NCBI RefSeq assembly: GCF_000505665.1
Contig: NC_023033.1
Span: forward strand, 372,001 to 436,000
Length of the DNA: 64,000 nt
Source of the DNA: Thermosynechococcus sp. NK55a
Lineage (GTDB): Bacteria; Cyanobacteriota; Cyanobacteriia; Thermosynechococcales; Thermosynechococcaceae
Reading direction: 5' to 3'
Made by a program: the position numbers and the translations under genes. The notes under the pieces are model-generated. The model was not told the DNA's origin. It made no database searches and was given only the letters and a program-made list of their open reading frames with translations. The stretch's first letter is position 1. The number at the start of each line of letters is the position of its first letter. Shown piece by piece: positions 19,026 through 28,430 of the stretch.

Positions 19026-20702
19026 ATGGCCATTTTGCTTTATCACGAAAATGTGGCAACGGCGGCCACATTGGTCTCGATCCTAACCACTGCCGATCAT
19101 CGGGTGGATGTGGTTGCCCGATCCGAGGACCTCTGGAGCTTACTAGCCAGTCGTCGCTACCACCTCTTGATTGTGGATGAGTCCCATTTGGGCACAACAG
19201 TTGAGGTCTTTTGCCAGAAAGTGCGCGATCGCGGATTTCAGGAACCTATTTTGATCCTCACGGGCCAAGATTGGCCAACCCAGCCAGATACCCAAGTCAT
19301 TTATTGTCGCTATCCCTGCTCCCCAGCAGCACTCCTTGAGATCGTCCAGCAACTCCTCAGTGCAATCGCCACCTCTAAGCCTGAGCAGAACCGCGATTCC
19401 GGCCTGCCCCTTGTCCTTCACATTGACAACGACACCGACTTAATCCGTTCCCTTGAGGAGCATTCTGCCGATAGTGGTTTTCGCTATGTGGCCATAGATA
19501 GCTGGCCCGTCGTCAATACCTTTCTGCAGGAGTGCTGGCCCAATGCTGTCATTCTCAATCCGGAAGTAATGCCCGATAAAGTGACCACCCGCGAGTTTTT
19601 GCAGCAATTGCGCCAACATCGTCCGCCCATCCCCGCACTCGTGTTTACTGCCCGTGACACGTGGCGCGATCGCTTGGCGGCTATTCGCCTTGGCTCGCGG
19701 ATGACCCTGAGTAAGCCCGTTGATGTCGAGCGGCTGTTGCAAACCCTCGAACAGTTACTCCAGCCCCAAGAGATGACCTCCGCCAGCATTCTGGCTGTGG
19801 ACGATGATGCCGTCACCCTGGCCATCCTGAAACGCCTCTTGGAACCTTGGGGAATGAGCGTCACCTCACTTCAAGATCCCGATCAATTTTGGGATGTGCT
19901 AGAGACCACCACCCCCGAATTGGTGATTCTCGATGTCCAAATGCCGGGCATCAACGGCCTAGAACTCTGCCAAGTTGTGCGCAATGATCCCCGTTGGAAT
20001 CAGCTCCCTATCCTCTTTCTTACGGCAACCACTGACCCGGCGCTGGTGAACCAACTCTTTGCCGCCGGTGCTGATGATTTTGTCAGTAAACCCATTGCTG
20101 GTCCTGAGCTGATAACGCGGATCATCAACCGCCTAGAGCGTACCCGCCTTCTGAAACGCTTAGCAGAGGTCGATCCCCTCACAGGACTCAGCAATCGGCG
20201 TAAAGCCACAGAAGACATTGAACGCTTTTTAACCCTTGCCAGCCGCCAACAGCAAACCCTTTGCATTGCCGTTTTAGATTTAGATTATTTCAAACGCATC
20301 AATGATACCTACGGTCACGATGTCGGCGATCAGGTATTGGTGACTACCGCTCGGATGTTGCGCCAGTCCCTGCGCATGGAGGATGTTGTCGCTCGCTGGG
20401 GCGGCGAGGAATTTTTAATTGCGTTGTATGGCATTTCCCTTGAGGTGGCCAAGCACCGCCTTGCTATCTGTTTACAGCGATTGCGGAATCACACCTTCCA
20501 CGCCCCCAACCATGACAGCTTTAAGGTGAGTTTTAGTGCCGGTATTAGTCAATTTCCCACCCATGGAAAGAGCTTAGTGCAACTGGTGAAGACGGCGGAT
20601 GATGCCCTCTATGCCGCCAAGGCAGCAGGACGTGCTCAAATTATGACGGCCCTAAAGGAAATACCCCCAGAACTTGCCAATGCCTCCTCCCAAGAGGAAT
20701 AA
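19026..20702 (+). CDS. Diguanylate cyclase with three receiver-like domains (REC-REC-REC-GGDEF)
   Basis: The 558-residue product has three receiver folds and a C-terminal GGDEF domain, a PleD-like layout with one extra domain. The first (about 1-120) keeps the Asp (LLIVDES) but lacks the switch Lys. In the second (about 128-245) the phospho-acceptor is Asn (AVILNPE). The third (about 254-372) looks intact, with AVDDD, VILDVQMPG and FVSKP. The GGDEF domain has DPLTGLSNRRKATED, LDLDYFKRINDTYGHDVGD, RWGGEEF and an RxxD inhibitory site (RMED) five residues before it, so it should make c-di-GMP with product inhibition. It probably sits in the cytosol, as no membrane segment is seen. A LuxR-type regulator follows 83 bases downstream. 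The ATG at 19026 is divergent from isiA. Confidence 0.92.
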   Translation: MAILLYHENVATAATLVSILTTADHRVDVVARSEDLWSLLASRRYHLLIVDESHLGTTVEVFCQKVRDRGFQEPILILTGQDWPTQPDTQVIYCRYPCSPAALLEIVQQLLSAIATSKPEQNRDSGLPLVLHIDNDTDLIRSLEEHSADSGFRYVAIDSWPVVNTFLQECWPNAVILNPEVMPDKVTTREFLQQLRQHRPPIPALVFTARDTWRDRLAAIRLGSRMTLSKPVDVERLLQTLEQLLQPQEMTSASILAVDDDAVTLAILKRLLEPWGMSVTSLQDPDQFWDVLETTTPELVILDVQMPGINGLELCQVVRNDPRWNQLPILFLTATTDPALVNQLFAAGADDFVSKPIAGPELITRIINRLERTRLLKRLAEVDPLTGLSNRRKATEDIERFLTLASRQQQTLCIAVLDLDYFKRINDTYGHDVGDQVLVTTARMLRQSLRMEDVVARWGGEEFLIALYGISLEVAKHRLAICLQRLRNHTFHAPNHDSFKVSFSAGISQFPTHGKSLVQLVKTADDALYAAKAAGRAQIMTALKEIPPELANASSQEE

Positions 20703-20785
20703 GCTATTCTAAAGGAGCACGCTCATTCTCAGTAAAACTCGGCCCCAGCACCGTTGACTGTCCTAAATGTATGACCTTATAATCT

Positions 20786-21427
20786 ATGACCTTTGAGGCA
20801 TCCTCTGGACAAAAAGCCACCATTCTCTTGGTAGATGACGATCCCAACCTGGTGCTCTTGGTCAAGGATTACCTTGAGATGCAGGGATATCGCGTGCTCA
20901 CCGCAGCCCATGGCAATGAAGGGCTGGCAATTCTTCGGCAACACACTCCAGATTTAATTATTTGTGATGTGATGATGCCGCAGATGGATGGCTATAGCTT
21001 TGTCAGTGCGGTGCGACAACAGGCACACCTCAGTTGGTTGCCAGTGCTCTTTCTCTCCGCTAAGGGGCAAACCCACGATCGCATTAAGGGGTTGCAAACC
21101 GGCGGTGATGTTTACCTGGTCAAGCCCTTTGAACCGGATGAACTCCTAGCCCAAATCCAAGCCCTCCTCAAACAAACGGCTCGCCTGTGGGAGGCTCAAG
21201 GACGACAAGCCCCCCCTGGGCCACCCCCCCCTGGTGTCGAACTCACCCCCACAGAAACGCGAATTCTCCAATATGTCGCCCGGGGAATGTCGAATCGTGA
21301 AATTGCTGCAGAGCTACACGTGAGTCAGCGCACAGTGGAAAGCCACGTCAGCAATATGCTAGGGAAAACGGGTTGCCACAATCGCACTGAGTTGGCTCGC
21401 TGGGCGATCGATTATCATTACGTGTGA
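20786..21427 (+). CDS. NarL/LuxR-type response regulator, Ycf29/Rre1-like
   Basis: The 213-residue product joins a receiver domain (LLVDDDP; phospho-Asp near 61 in LIICDVMMPQMDGY; switch Lys in YLVKPFEPDEL) to a LuxR-type helix-turn-helix (LTPTETRILQYVARGMSNRE... SQRTVESHVSNMLGKTG). A Pro-rich linker (about 143-152, PPGPPPPG) lies between. The SAKGQTHDRIKGLQTGGD segment is like the Ycf29/Rre1 group found in cyanobacteria and red-algal plastids, which controls stress genes. Orthology is likely but not certain, since these genomes hold several NarL-type regulators. It may be cotranscribed with the GGDEF gene. The partner kinase is not in the window. Confidence 0.85.
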   Translation: MTFEASSGQKATILLVDDDPNLVLLVKDYLEMQGYRVLTAAHGNEGLAILRQHTPDLIICDVMMPQMDGYSFVSAVRQQAHLSWLPVLFLSAKGQTHDRIKGLQTGGDVYLVKPFEPDELLAQIQALLKQTARLWEAQGRQAPPGPPPPGVELTPTETRILQYVARGMSNREIAAELHVSQRTVESHVSNMLGKTGCHNRTELARWAIDYHYV

Positions 21428-21484
21428 CCTGCGCTCTTTATGAGGGGCATCCTCCAATACCTTAGCTGCTGTAACTCGCCTGTG

Positions 21485-23911
21485 TCACCGCTGCATGTGC
21501 TCGGCCAGTAGGGCTTGGGCGCGGGGTTTATAGAGTAGATGGAACAGCGCTTCCATGTAGCGCATCATATCTTCGCGGTTTTCTTGAGAAGAGAAGTTCC
21601 AGAAGCCATAGATCTTGGCAAGGGAGAGCAGGCGGCTGCAGTGAATTTTCCAAGTGTAGGTGCTATAGACCCGCTCGATGCCGGCTTTGGAAATCCGTTG
21701 CCACTCCTGGGGATCGCGATCGCAAGCCTCCAGAAAGCGGACGATGGTTTCGGCCATTTCTTCTAAGTGGGTTGGGTTGATATAAAAGCCATTCACCCCA
21801 TCTTGGATAATTTCCAGAGGGCCACCAAAGCGCGTACCAAAGGTGGGCAGACCACTGATCATTGCCTCCAGAATCGTTAAGCCAAAGGCTTCAAACAAAG
21901 CAGGCTGGACAAAAATTCCTTGGCGATCGGCAATAATGCGATAAATTTCCCCCGAATCTGCTTTTGGTAAACGAATCCCTAGCCAGCGAATTTTGCCATG
22001 AAGATTGTATTCATGGATGATTTGGTAGAGCTTCTCAATCTCGGCAATTTCCTCGCGATCGCTGGAGTCTGCGGTGCGTAACTTGCCCGCCACCAAAATT
22101 AAGTTGCAGCGCTCCTGCAGTGCTTTGCTGCGGCCAAAGGCTTCCGCTAGGCCGGTGAGGTTCTTAATCCGATCCAGCCGTGCCATCGAAAAGAGGGGGC
22201 GTTTTTCAGGAGCCTCTAAGTAACCATAGATCTGCTGCGGGTCTTCAAGGGTAAAGAGCAGTTCCTCCAACCGCTGGCGATCGCCCTCTAGTCGCTCCGT
22301 ATAGTGGTAGTAGGGAAAGTAAACTTGTTCATTCACCCCCGGTGGCACCACATTAAACTTCGGGCTAAAGAGTTCAATGCCATTCACCACATGGTACAGA
22401 TCGGGCATTGTAAAGGACTGATAGGACTCGTACTGGCCGATGCTGTCGGGTGTGCCCACAATCTCTTGGTAGGTACTGCTGATAATAAAGTTGGCGGCAT
22501 TCATGGCAATCAGATCCGCCGTAAATTGCAGCGAGAAGTGATACTTATCCTCCAAGTCCTGCCAGTAGAGGTTACTAAACAGGTATTTCGATTTCTCGAG
22601 GGCATGGGCAATGTTGCACTGGGTAACCTTCAGTCGCCGCGCCAAGAGGAAAGCCACTAGGTTGCCATCGGAATAGTTGCCAATAATCAAGTCGGGGACA
22701 TGGCCAAACTCGGCTCGCAACTCTCGCTCCGCATCAATGGCAAAGGTTTCCAAATAGGGCCAGATTTCAAAGCGAGAAATCCAGTTTTGCGTCACCTTAG
22801 GATTAAATTCCCGGAAGGGGACCCGCAGGATCCAAGCATCATTGGTGCCGTAGATTTTCTCTAGGCGTTGGTTGCACAGGGTCCCTTCGGCGTTGGGAAT
22901 CAAACGGGTGAGCACAATAATTTTAGGCCGTGCCTCGAGTACCCCCAACCCCGCCAGTTCTAAATCCTCCCGCATTTGTTTTTCAAGGCTTTTCACTTGG
23001 TCGAGGATATAGACCACCTGCCCACCGGTGTCGGGTCGCCCCAGCACCCCCTCTTGGCCAAACCAGCCGTGGGGAGAAATCAGGGCAATGCGAAAGAGCA
23101 TCGGAATCCGCGAGACAAAGGCCTCCAGCACTTGGTGATCGGGAGAGTCCAAGAGTTGATCCAAAATTTCTAGGGTGTCCCGCACCCGGGCGACAGTATT
23201 GCCCCAACCCGGTTCAAAGCCGAGATTTTGCAGTTCAAAGCGAAACTCACTATAGGCCGCGGCGGGGGCGCGATCGCTTAGGGTTACAAGAGCTTGTTTC
23301 ACCTGTTCTGAGAGGTGTTGAGGAGAGCGAATCCGCTCATTAATCAGGAGTTGATAGCCGTTGTAGCGGTGAATTTGCAAAAAGTTAAAAAGGTTTTGCT
23401 GCCACTGGCGCGGGTCTTGGAACAGCTTACTAGATAAGTAACGATTGAGAAATTCCACCCCCTTACCGATATTCTTGGCATCGCGGATGATCGGCGAGTA
23501 GTCATAGAAAGGCTGAACATCAATTTCAAAAACATCCCCCTCGTTGGGATGGTAGTGATTGACAAGGCGATCGCGCAGATCCAATAGCTCCGGGATCGTC
23601 ATCGGCACAATTGTCAAATCCTCCACCAGCAGCCGACACACCTCCTGCTGCGCAATCCGTGGCCGAATAATCCAGCAGAGACTTTCGTTGTCAACAATGA
23701 TCTCTTGGGTGTAGAACACCAGCTTACTGAGGCGTGACTCTGAGGGTGGGGGGACAGGTCGCCCTTGATTGCGACAGTAATCTGCAAAGGCATCCAGAAT
23801 ATCATTGCGCAGGAGATAACCTTTTTCTCCTAGTTGCAGGATGCGTGAAAACTGGCGCAGATCGGCACGTTCATCACTTTCAACAACGGATTTGAGGAGC
23901 ACAGAGGTCAT
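21485..23911 (-). CDS. susA: Sucrose synthase
   Basis: Sucrose synthase reversibly makes sucrose and NDP from NDP-glucose and fructose. In cyanobacteria it usually works in sucrose cleavage, supplying ADP-glucose. The protein (808 residues from the ATG at 23911) has the N-terminal regulatory region and the GT4-type GT-B domains, with ISPHGWFGQEGVLGRPDTGG and VVYILDQVKSLEKQM (about 280-315), NYSDGNLVAFLLARRL and QCNIAHALEKSKYLF. The NDP-sugar site includes ARLDRIKNLTGLAEAFG and the E-x7-E motif in PALFEAFGLTILEAMISGLP. A TTG two codons earlier is a weaker start. It lies 80 bases after the gltS-type gene in the same orientation, and is convergent with the LuxR-type regulator across a 57-base spacer. 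Confidence 0.96.
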   Translation of the reverse strand: MTSVLLKSVVESDERADLRQFSRILQLGEKGYLLRNDILDAFADYCRNQGRPVPPPSESRLSKLVFYTQEIIVDNESLCWIIRPRIAQQEVCRLLVEDLTIVPMTIPELLDLRDRLVNHYHPNEGDVFEIDVQPFYDYSPIIRDAKNIGKGVEFLNRYLSSKLFQDPRQWQQNLFNFLQIHRYNGYQLLINERIRSPQHLSEQVKQALVTLSDRAPAAAYSEFRFELQNLGFEPGWGNTVARVRDTLEILDQLLDSPDHQVLEAFVSRIPMLFRIALISPHGWFGQEGVLGRPDTGGQVVYILDQVKSLEKQMREDLELAGLGVLEARPKIIVLTRLIPNAEGTLCNQRLEKIYGTNDAWILRVPFREFNPKVTQNWISRFEIWPYLETFAIDAERELRAEFGHVPDLIIGNYSDGNLVAFLLARRLKVTQCNIAHALEKSKYLFSNLYWQDLEDKYHFSLQFTADLIAMNAANFIISSTYQEIVGTPDSIGQYESYQSFTMPDLYHVVNGIELFSPKFNVVPPGVNEQVYFPYYHYTERLEGDRQRLEELLFTLEDPQQIYGYLEAPEKRPLFSMARLDRIKNLTGLAEAFGRSKALQERCNLILVAGKLRTADSSDREEIAEIEKLYQIIHEYNLHGKIRWLGIRLPKADSGEIYRIIADRQGIFVQPALFEAFGLTILEAMISGLPTFGTRFGGPLEIIQDGVNGFYINPTHLEEMAETIVRFLEACDRDPQEWQRISKAGIERVYSTYTWKIHCSRLLSLAKIYGFWNFSSQENREDMMRYMEALFHLLYKPRAQALLAEHMQR

Positions 23912-23993
23912 CGGCAAACTCAGAACACGGCTTTTACTTGAGACGGCACAGGGGCTTGGGTCGTTTCCATTCTAGGTTTCTCCCTGAATAGGG

Positions 23994-25424
23994 TCAATTT
24001 TGCACCAGCGATCGCCGGATTTGGCCATAGTTCCAAAAACCAAACCACAACCACAACAGCAATAGGCCACTTGTCAGTCCCAGCACCGGTGCAACGCCAA
24101 AATTGCGGATCAGAATCGGTGCTGCAGCAGTAAACAACCCACCCCCGACAATTGGCTCAAAGAGAATTTGCTTGTAGGCAAAACTTTCCAGTGCCCCCGA
24201 TTGATTGCGGGGGTCTACCATACGAATCAGCAATAATCCAGTAGATGTCACTCCCATTGATTGCCCCATGTCACCAATCCCACGCTCAAACCAGAATATG
24301 GGCAAAATTCGCGGCGCTAAATAGAGCATGACAAAGAGATTCCAACCAATTCCCCCCAAACTCAAGAGGATAAAGGGGATGAGATTTTCACCAATGGCCG
24401 TTAAAGAGAGGGTGGCCAGGGCGGTAATAATCGTCACATCCAAAGCTACACCGCCAATGTGGTTAATCAGTGGCCGGCTAATCAGGTACTGTTTGCGCCA
24501 ACGGGTCAAGATTAACTGCACAATAATGCCACCGATGAGAGCCAAGGGAAATAGGGGCACATAGGCCATGAGCTTCAAACCCGTGTGTCCCCAACTGACA
24601 CGCTCTAAGAGCCGCAGGGCCTCAAGAATCACCCAGCCCACAAGAATCGCCAAGCCGACAAAACAGAAATTTAATGACAAAGGATCAATGAGTAACTCCC
24701 GCAGCAGTTGTTGGCGCCGCTGCCGTGTTTCTGCGTCATCGTGGGGATGGGGGTCTGGATTCTCCTCAGCTTTGAAGTCTGCCAAGGGTTGGATCTGGAG
24801 GCGTCCCGTGCGCCGTGCCCAGTTAATCAGTGCCACCCCAAAAACCACCCCAGAGACCAAACCCACCGTCGCCAAGCCCAAGGCCATATCAGCACCCGCA
24901 CTAAAGTTTAACTCCCTAAAGGTATCGGCCATCCCAGCGGCAGTTCCATGTCCCCCCTCAAAGGTGATCTCAATCAGGGCACCAGCAATCGGATCCATGC
25001 CAAATACGGGAGTGAGAACAAGCCAAGTTAGCAATAAACCCACAACATATTGCCCCCAAGCCAGAATCTGACCAAAGGCGACCTGCGGTGAGGCTTTCTG
25101 CCAAATTTCCCGAGGGCTAGGGATGATCTCCCCTAAAAATAGACAGGCGAAAACAATGTTGATGAAAATACTCGGGGATTGCTTCCAAACTTCACGGATA
25201 TCTTCGGCAAAAAGGCCATTGACCAAACCCGAGGCGGGAGCAATGTGGCTGGCGATCGCCCCCAGCACACTAGGACCAAGGATGAGTCCCAAGATGCCCG
25301 CAATCACTGAACTGGGCATATAGAGGGATCTCATGAGTGCCCAACGCTGCCGCACAATTCGCCCCCCCAGCAGCAAAACACCCATGAAAATAAACGCCCA
25401 AAAAACTGTCACTAGCCTAAACAT
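23994..25424 (-). CDS. gltS: Sodium/glutamate symporter family protein (GltS)
   Basis: The protein (476 residues from the ATG at 25424) is an integral membrane carrier with about ten or more hydrophobic helices and the GltS signature ITFEGGHGTAAGMADTF (about 154-170), a reentrant-loop motif of this family. The second inverted half has GGVALDVTIITALATLSL and GIGDMGQSMGVTSTGLLLIR. GltS imports glutamate with sodium. A cytosolic loop of about 40 charged residues (PDPHPHDDAETRQRRQQ) links the halves. The length is above that of E. coli GltS (401), and the long central loop explains much of the difference. A TTG four codons upstream is an alternative start. Sucrose synthase follows 80 bases downstream. 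Confidence 0.88.
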   Translation of the reverse strand: MFRLVTVFWAFIFMGVLLLGGRIVRQRWALMRSLYMPSSVIAGILGLILGPSVLGAIASHIAPASGLVNGLFAEDIREVWKQSPSIFINIVFACLFLGEIIPSPREIWQKASPQVAFGQILAWGQYVVGLLLTWLVLTPVFGMDPIAGALIEITFEGGHGTAAGMADTFRELNFSAGADMALGLATVGLVSGVVFGVALINWARRTGRLQIQPLADFKAEENPDPHPHDDAETRQRRQQLLRELLIDPLSLNFCFVGLAILVGWVILEALRLLERVSWGHTGLKLMAYVPLFPLALIGGIIVQLILTRWRKQYLISRPLINHIGGVALDVTIITALATLSLTAIGENLIPFILLSLGGIGWNLFVMLYLAPRILPIFWFERGIGDMGQSMGVTSTGLLLIRMVDPRNQSGALESFAYKQILFEPIVGGGLFTAAAPILIRNFGVAPVLGLTSGLLLLWLWFGFWNYGQIRRSLVQN

Positions 25425-25479
25425 CTGCGATGCCAACTCCTAAAGATTGCCGTGATCATAGAGCCTGCAACAGCAGGAC

Positions 25480-26406
25480 TCAACCCCTCAAAAGTTCGTG
25501 GCGGCGCAACCAATCCAAAAGTAGGCCATTGACGCGATCGGGCTGTTCATCGTGGGGGCAGTGCCCGCTGTGATCGAGCGCCACCACTTCCAGTGTTGGC
25601 TGGACCTGTTGAAACTGCCGGCTAAGGATTGGGGGGATGAAGCGATCCTGTTTTCCCCAAATCAGCAATAGGGGTTGGGACACACGCTTGAGCATCCTCT
25701 TGGCGCTGGGTCCGAAGTCTGGACGGCTCATGGCGCGAATGATTTGCCCAAAGGCGCGATCGCTATGGCGGTCGTAGGCCGGGGTAAGCAGAATTTCCAG
25801 CAATTCATCATCCACACAGGCGGGGTTGGCGTAGGCCAGTTGGGCCCAGCGCTTGACAATAAAAGGACAGCGAATTGTGTAAAACAGAGCGCGCAGCAGC
25901 CAAGGGGCGGTAAAAATCTGTTCAATTGTCCCCACAAGGGGTGCGATCGCCCGTGGAATCAACTCTTCACGCAGGGCTGGATCCGGCAGACTCAACATCA
26001 CCACTCCCGCCGCCATCTGCGGGTAGCGGTAGGCGCAGGTGAGAGCAATCAAGGCGCCAATGGAGTTGCCAACCATCACTGCTGGTTGCCCCACAATTCC
26101 TTGCCAAAAGGCATGAACCTGAGCCGCCCAAAACTCAGCACCATAGGCAGCAATGGGCTTTTCTGCTGCCCCGAACCCCATCAAATCAAGGGCATAGGTC
26201 GGCTGATGCTCTCCCAGCAGCCGCAAATTGTACCGCCAGTGCCCTAGAGATGCCCCAAAGCCGTGCAGCAAGATCACGGGAGACCCCCGATCCCCCTTGG
26301 AAGCAGGTCGCCAAAAACCATAGCGACTCTGCCAGCCCCGCCAGCACCAATCCCGCTGGACGCCATAGCGATAGGGCTCCACCAGTTGTCTCCTGTACCC
26401 ATTCAT
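25480..26406 (-). CDS. Alpha/beta hydrolase
   Basis: The 308-residue product has the alpha/beta hydrolase core: the oxyanion segment VILLHGFGASLGHWRYN (about 44-60), YALDLMGFGAAEKP, a nucleophile elbow VGNSIGALIALTCAYRYP (Ser near 115), LLLIWGKQDRFIPP carrying the acid, and DHSGHCPHDEQPD with the catalytic His. It resembles the plant and cyanobacterial lipase or esterase-type hydrolases, some of which act on chlorophyll or lipid derivatives. The substrate is unknown. No signal peptide is seen. It is divergent from the ATP sulfurylase gene across a 66-base spacer and upstream of gltS by 55 bases. Confidence 0.9.
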   Translation of the reverse strand: MNGYRRQLVEPYRYGVQRDWCWRGWQSRYGFWRPASKGDRGSPVILLHGFGASLGHWRYNLRLLGEHQPTYALDLMGFGAAEKPIAAYGAEFWAAQVHAFWQGIVGQPAVMVGNSIGALIALTCAYRYPQMAAGVVMLSLPDPALREELIPRAIAPLVGTIEQIFTAPWLLRALFYTIRCPFIVKRWAQLAYANPACVDDELLEILLTPAYDRHSDRAFGQIIRAMSRPDFGPSAKRMLKRVSQPLLLIWGKQDRFIPPILSRQFQQVQPTLEVVALDHSGHCPHDEQPDRVNGLLLDWLRRHELLRG

Positions 26407-26472
26407 CCAATAATGACTTCTATCTTATGAAGTTTTGCAACAGATTCATCCAGACCCAAAAGGAGTTCGACC

Positions 26473-27669
26473 TTGAGTCCATCAGCAACCGTACAAACAA
26501 AGGACGCGATCGCCCCCCACGGCGGTATCCTTGTCAATCGTATTCTGTCCCCCGAACAAAAACAGGCTTGGCTTGCTCGCGCCGATCAATTGCCCCGCGT
26601 GACCCTCGATGAGCGAGCTGTCTCTGACTTGGAACTCATTGCCATTGGTGGCTTTAGCCCTCTGACGGGATTTATGGGACAGGCCGACTATGAGCGAGTT
26701 GTCGAAGAAATGTATCTTACCAATGGGTTGCCCTGGTCAATTCCCATTACCCTCTCTGTCAGTGCTGAGGTGGCGGCTCCCCTGGAAATTGGCCAAACCA
26801 TTCGCCTAGATAATGCAGCGGGTCAGTTTTTGGGAATTCTTGAACTCACCGAAAAATATACCTATGACAAACGCCGTGAGGCTCGCTGTGTCTATCGCAC
26901 CGAAGATGACAAACACCCCGGCGTTAAGGTGGTCTATGAACAGGGAGAAGTCAACCTTGCAGGTCCGATTTGGCTCCTAGAGCGACATCCCCATCCCCAA
27001 TTTCCCAACTATTGCATTGATCCAGTGGATTCCCGTGCCCTTTTCCGCGCAAAAGGTTGGCGGACGATCGTTGGTTTTCAGACCCGCAACCCGATCCACC
27101 GTGCCCATGAATATATTCAAAAATGTGCCCTTGAAATCGTTGATGGCCTCTTTTTGCATCCCCTTGTGGGCGCCACCAAGGAAGATGACATTCCTGCGGA
27201 CGTGCGGATGCGCTGCTATGAAATTGTGTTGGACCACTATTTTCCCAAAGATCGGGTGATTCTAGCGATCAATCCGGCAGCCATGCGCTATGCAGGGCCA
27301 CGGGAGGCAATTTTCCATGCCCTCGTCCGCAAAAACTATGGCTGTACCCATTTCATCGTTGGTCGCGACCACGCTGGCGTGGGAGACTACTACGGCACCT
27401 ACGATGCCCAACATATCTTTGATGAATTTGATCCAGGGGCCTTGGGCATTATTCCCTTGAAGTTTGAGCACGCCTTCTACTGCACCCGCACTCAGTCGAT
27501 GGCCACCAGTAAAACGAGTCCCAGCAAACCTGAAGAGCGCATTCACCTCTCAGGGACTAAGGTACGGGAAATGCTGCGCCGAGGAGAATTGCCGCCTCCA
27601 GAGTTTTCGCGGCCAGAAGTTGCAGCAGAACTGGCACGCGCTATGCGACAACCGCAACCCACGCCATAG
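26473..27669 (+). CDS. sat: Sulfate adenylyltransferase (ATP sulfurylase)
   Basis: ATP sulfurylase makes APS and pyrophosphate from ATP and sulfate, the first step of sulfate assimilation. The 398-residue product has the family substrate motif [15 protein letters not shown] (about 197-211), [16 protein letters not shown], a zinc-type Cys set and a C-terminal [17 protein letters not shown]. Length matches the homo-oligomeric Sat type. The TTG at 26473 is a well supported start: AAGGAG lies at the right spacing (26460-26465), and the N-terminus aligns with known family proteins. The next step, PAPS reductase (cysH), is at 39355. No APS kinase gene is adjacent. Confidence 0.96.
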   Translation: MSPSATVQTKDAIAPHGGILVNRILSPEQKQAWLARADQLPRVTLDERAVSDLELIAIGGFSPLTGFMGQADYERVVEEMYLTNGLPWSIPITLSVSAEVAAPLEIGQTIRLDNAAGQFLGILELTEKYTYDKRREARCVYRTEDDKHPGVKVVYEQGEVNLAGPIWLLERHPHPQFPNYCIDPVDSRALFRAKGWRTIVGFQTRNPIHRAHEYIQKCALEIVDGLFLHPLVGATKEDDIPADVRMRCYEIVLDHYFPKDRVILAINPAAMRYAGPREAIFHALVRKNYGCTHFIVGRDHAGVGDYYGTYDAQHIFDEFDPGALGIIPLKFEHAFYCTRTQSMATSKTSPSKPEERIHLSGTKVREMLRRGELPPPEFSRPEVAAELARAMRQPQPTP

Positions 27670-27670
27670 C

Positions 27671-27715
27671 CCAAAAATAAAACGAGGGGGTCAAGCTGAC
27701 GGCAGCAAGACCCCT
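27671..27715 (-). terminator. Intrinsic terminator for a minus-strand transcript
   Basis: The stem GGGGTC/GACCCC (27687-27692 with 27709-27714), extended by an inner GCTG/CAGC (27695-27698 with 27703-27706), is followed on the minus strand by CGTTTTATTTTT. There is no T-run on the plus-strand side, so it is not the natural end of sat. It implies a transcript arriving from the right, where only the small gene at 28431-28574 and unassigned sequence are found. Confidence 0.6.
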
Positions 27716-28430
27716 AAGAAGTTAGCAACGACGATAGAGTAACTCAACAACTAAGGTGGACAACTTGTGGTTTCAACTGGCGACTCAAACCCCACTCGGC
27801 GATCTTAACCGATCAGGCTTGGAGCATGGACACTAGGTACTGAATTGCTGTCAACGTTGACGACCTCGGATATTGGGAGGTTACCTAGCTTTGCCTTAAC
27901 TCCCATGGACACAGGATGGGGACTTCGGCAGTAACCACACAAACGATAAGGCTGGATAAAGCGAGAGGACAAATACACAACGGTGAAGCTCAAAGGATTA
28001 ATTTTGATGTTACCCGCAAGACAGGAGTGAGATTTATCTTGGAGTAACTTTGCTTTATCCTGAACTCAAGGACTGGGAGGCACAAGCCTTAAGTTCACTC
28101 TTATCGTTAACCTTTCTTTCTGTGCCTACTTTTAAGTTAGCATAGCCCTTTGGGAATCCTCAAATGTTAACTGAAAATTCAATATCTGAAATATTCCTTA
28201 ACTGATTCTGCAATATGCCGTTAGATTTAGTGGTTGCGCCCTTTTGGTGGTATTTTTCGACCGAACATTTTCGACCGAACATTACTTTTAACAGTTGGGG
28301 CGATCGCCCCCAGCTCATAAAAAACTGCACCCGCCCCCTCCTTGCCACTATGGCGGAGCTGATGCAGAACTATACTGGTTATTTTTACCTGTAAAGTCTC
28401 TATAGGGGTTCTGCTTGCGCAAGACAGTAA
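27716..28430. other. Spacer between sat and the 47-residue gene, possibly transcribed on the minus strand
   Basis: I see no family-level gene here. A minus-strand frame at 27805-27993 (62 codons from a TTG) has no ribosome-binding site and no recognisable fold. Another at 28160-28348 covers a HIP1 site and looks like chance. A 14-base tandem repeat lies at 28256-28283. The terminator at its left end suggests the region is the 3' part of a minus-strand message or contains an untranslated RNA. Confidence 0.4.
28256..28283. repeat. Two tandem copies of a 14-base unit
   Basis: The unit TTCGACCGAACATT occurs twice without a gap (28256-28269 and 28270-28283). Its inner part TTCGACCGAA is nearly self-complementary (TTCG...CGAA). 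It lies between small frames in the spacer. A protein-binding role is possible, but nothing more can be read from the sequence. Confidence 0.85.

Noticed and set aside
27805-27993. 62-codon minus-strand frame as a small gene
   Set aside because: It starts only at a TTG without ribosome-binding site and shows no recognisable protein family. It is noted but not called as a gene.
27720-28160. tmRNA or RNase P RNA in the spacer after sat
   Set aside because: The hallmark segments of both RNAs are absent on either strand, so I leave the spacer unassigned.
28160-28348. 62-codon minus-strand frame across a HIP1 site
   Set aside because: It has no ribosome-binding site, contains the tandem repeat, and looks like chance.
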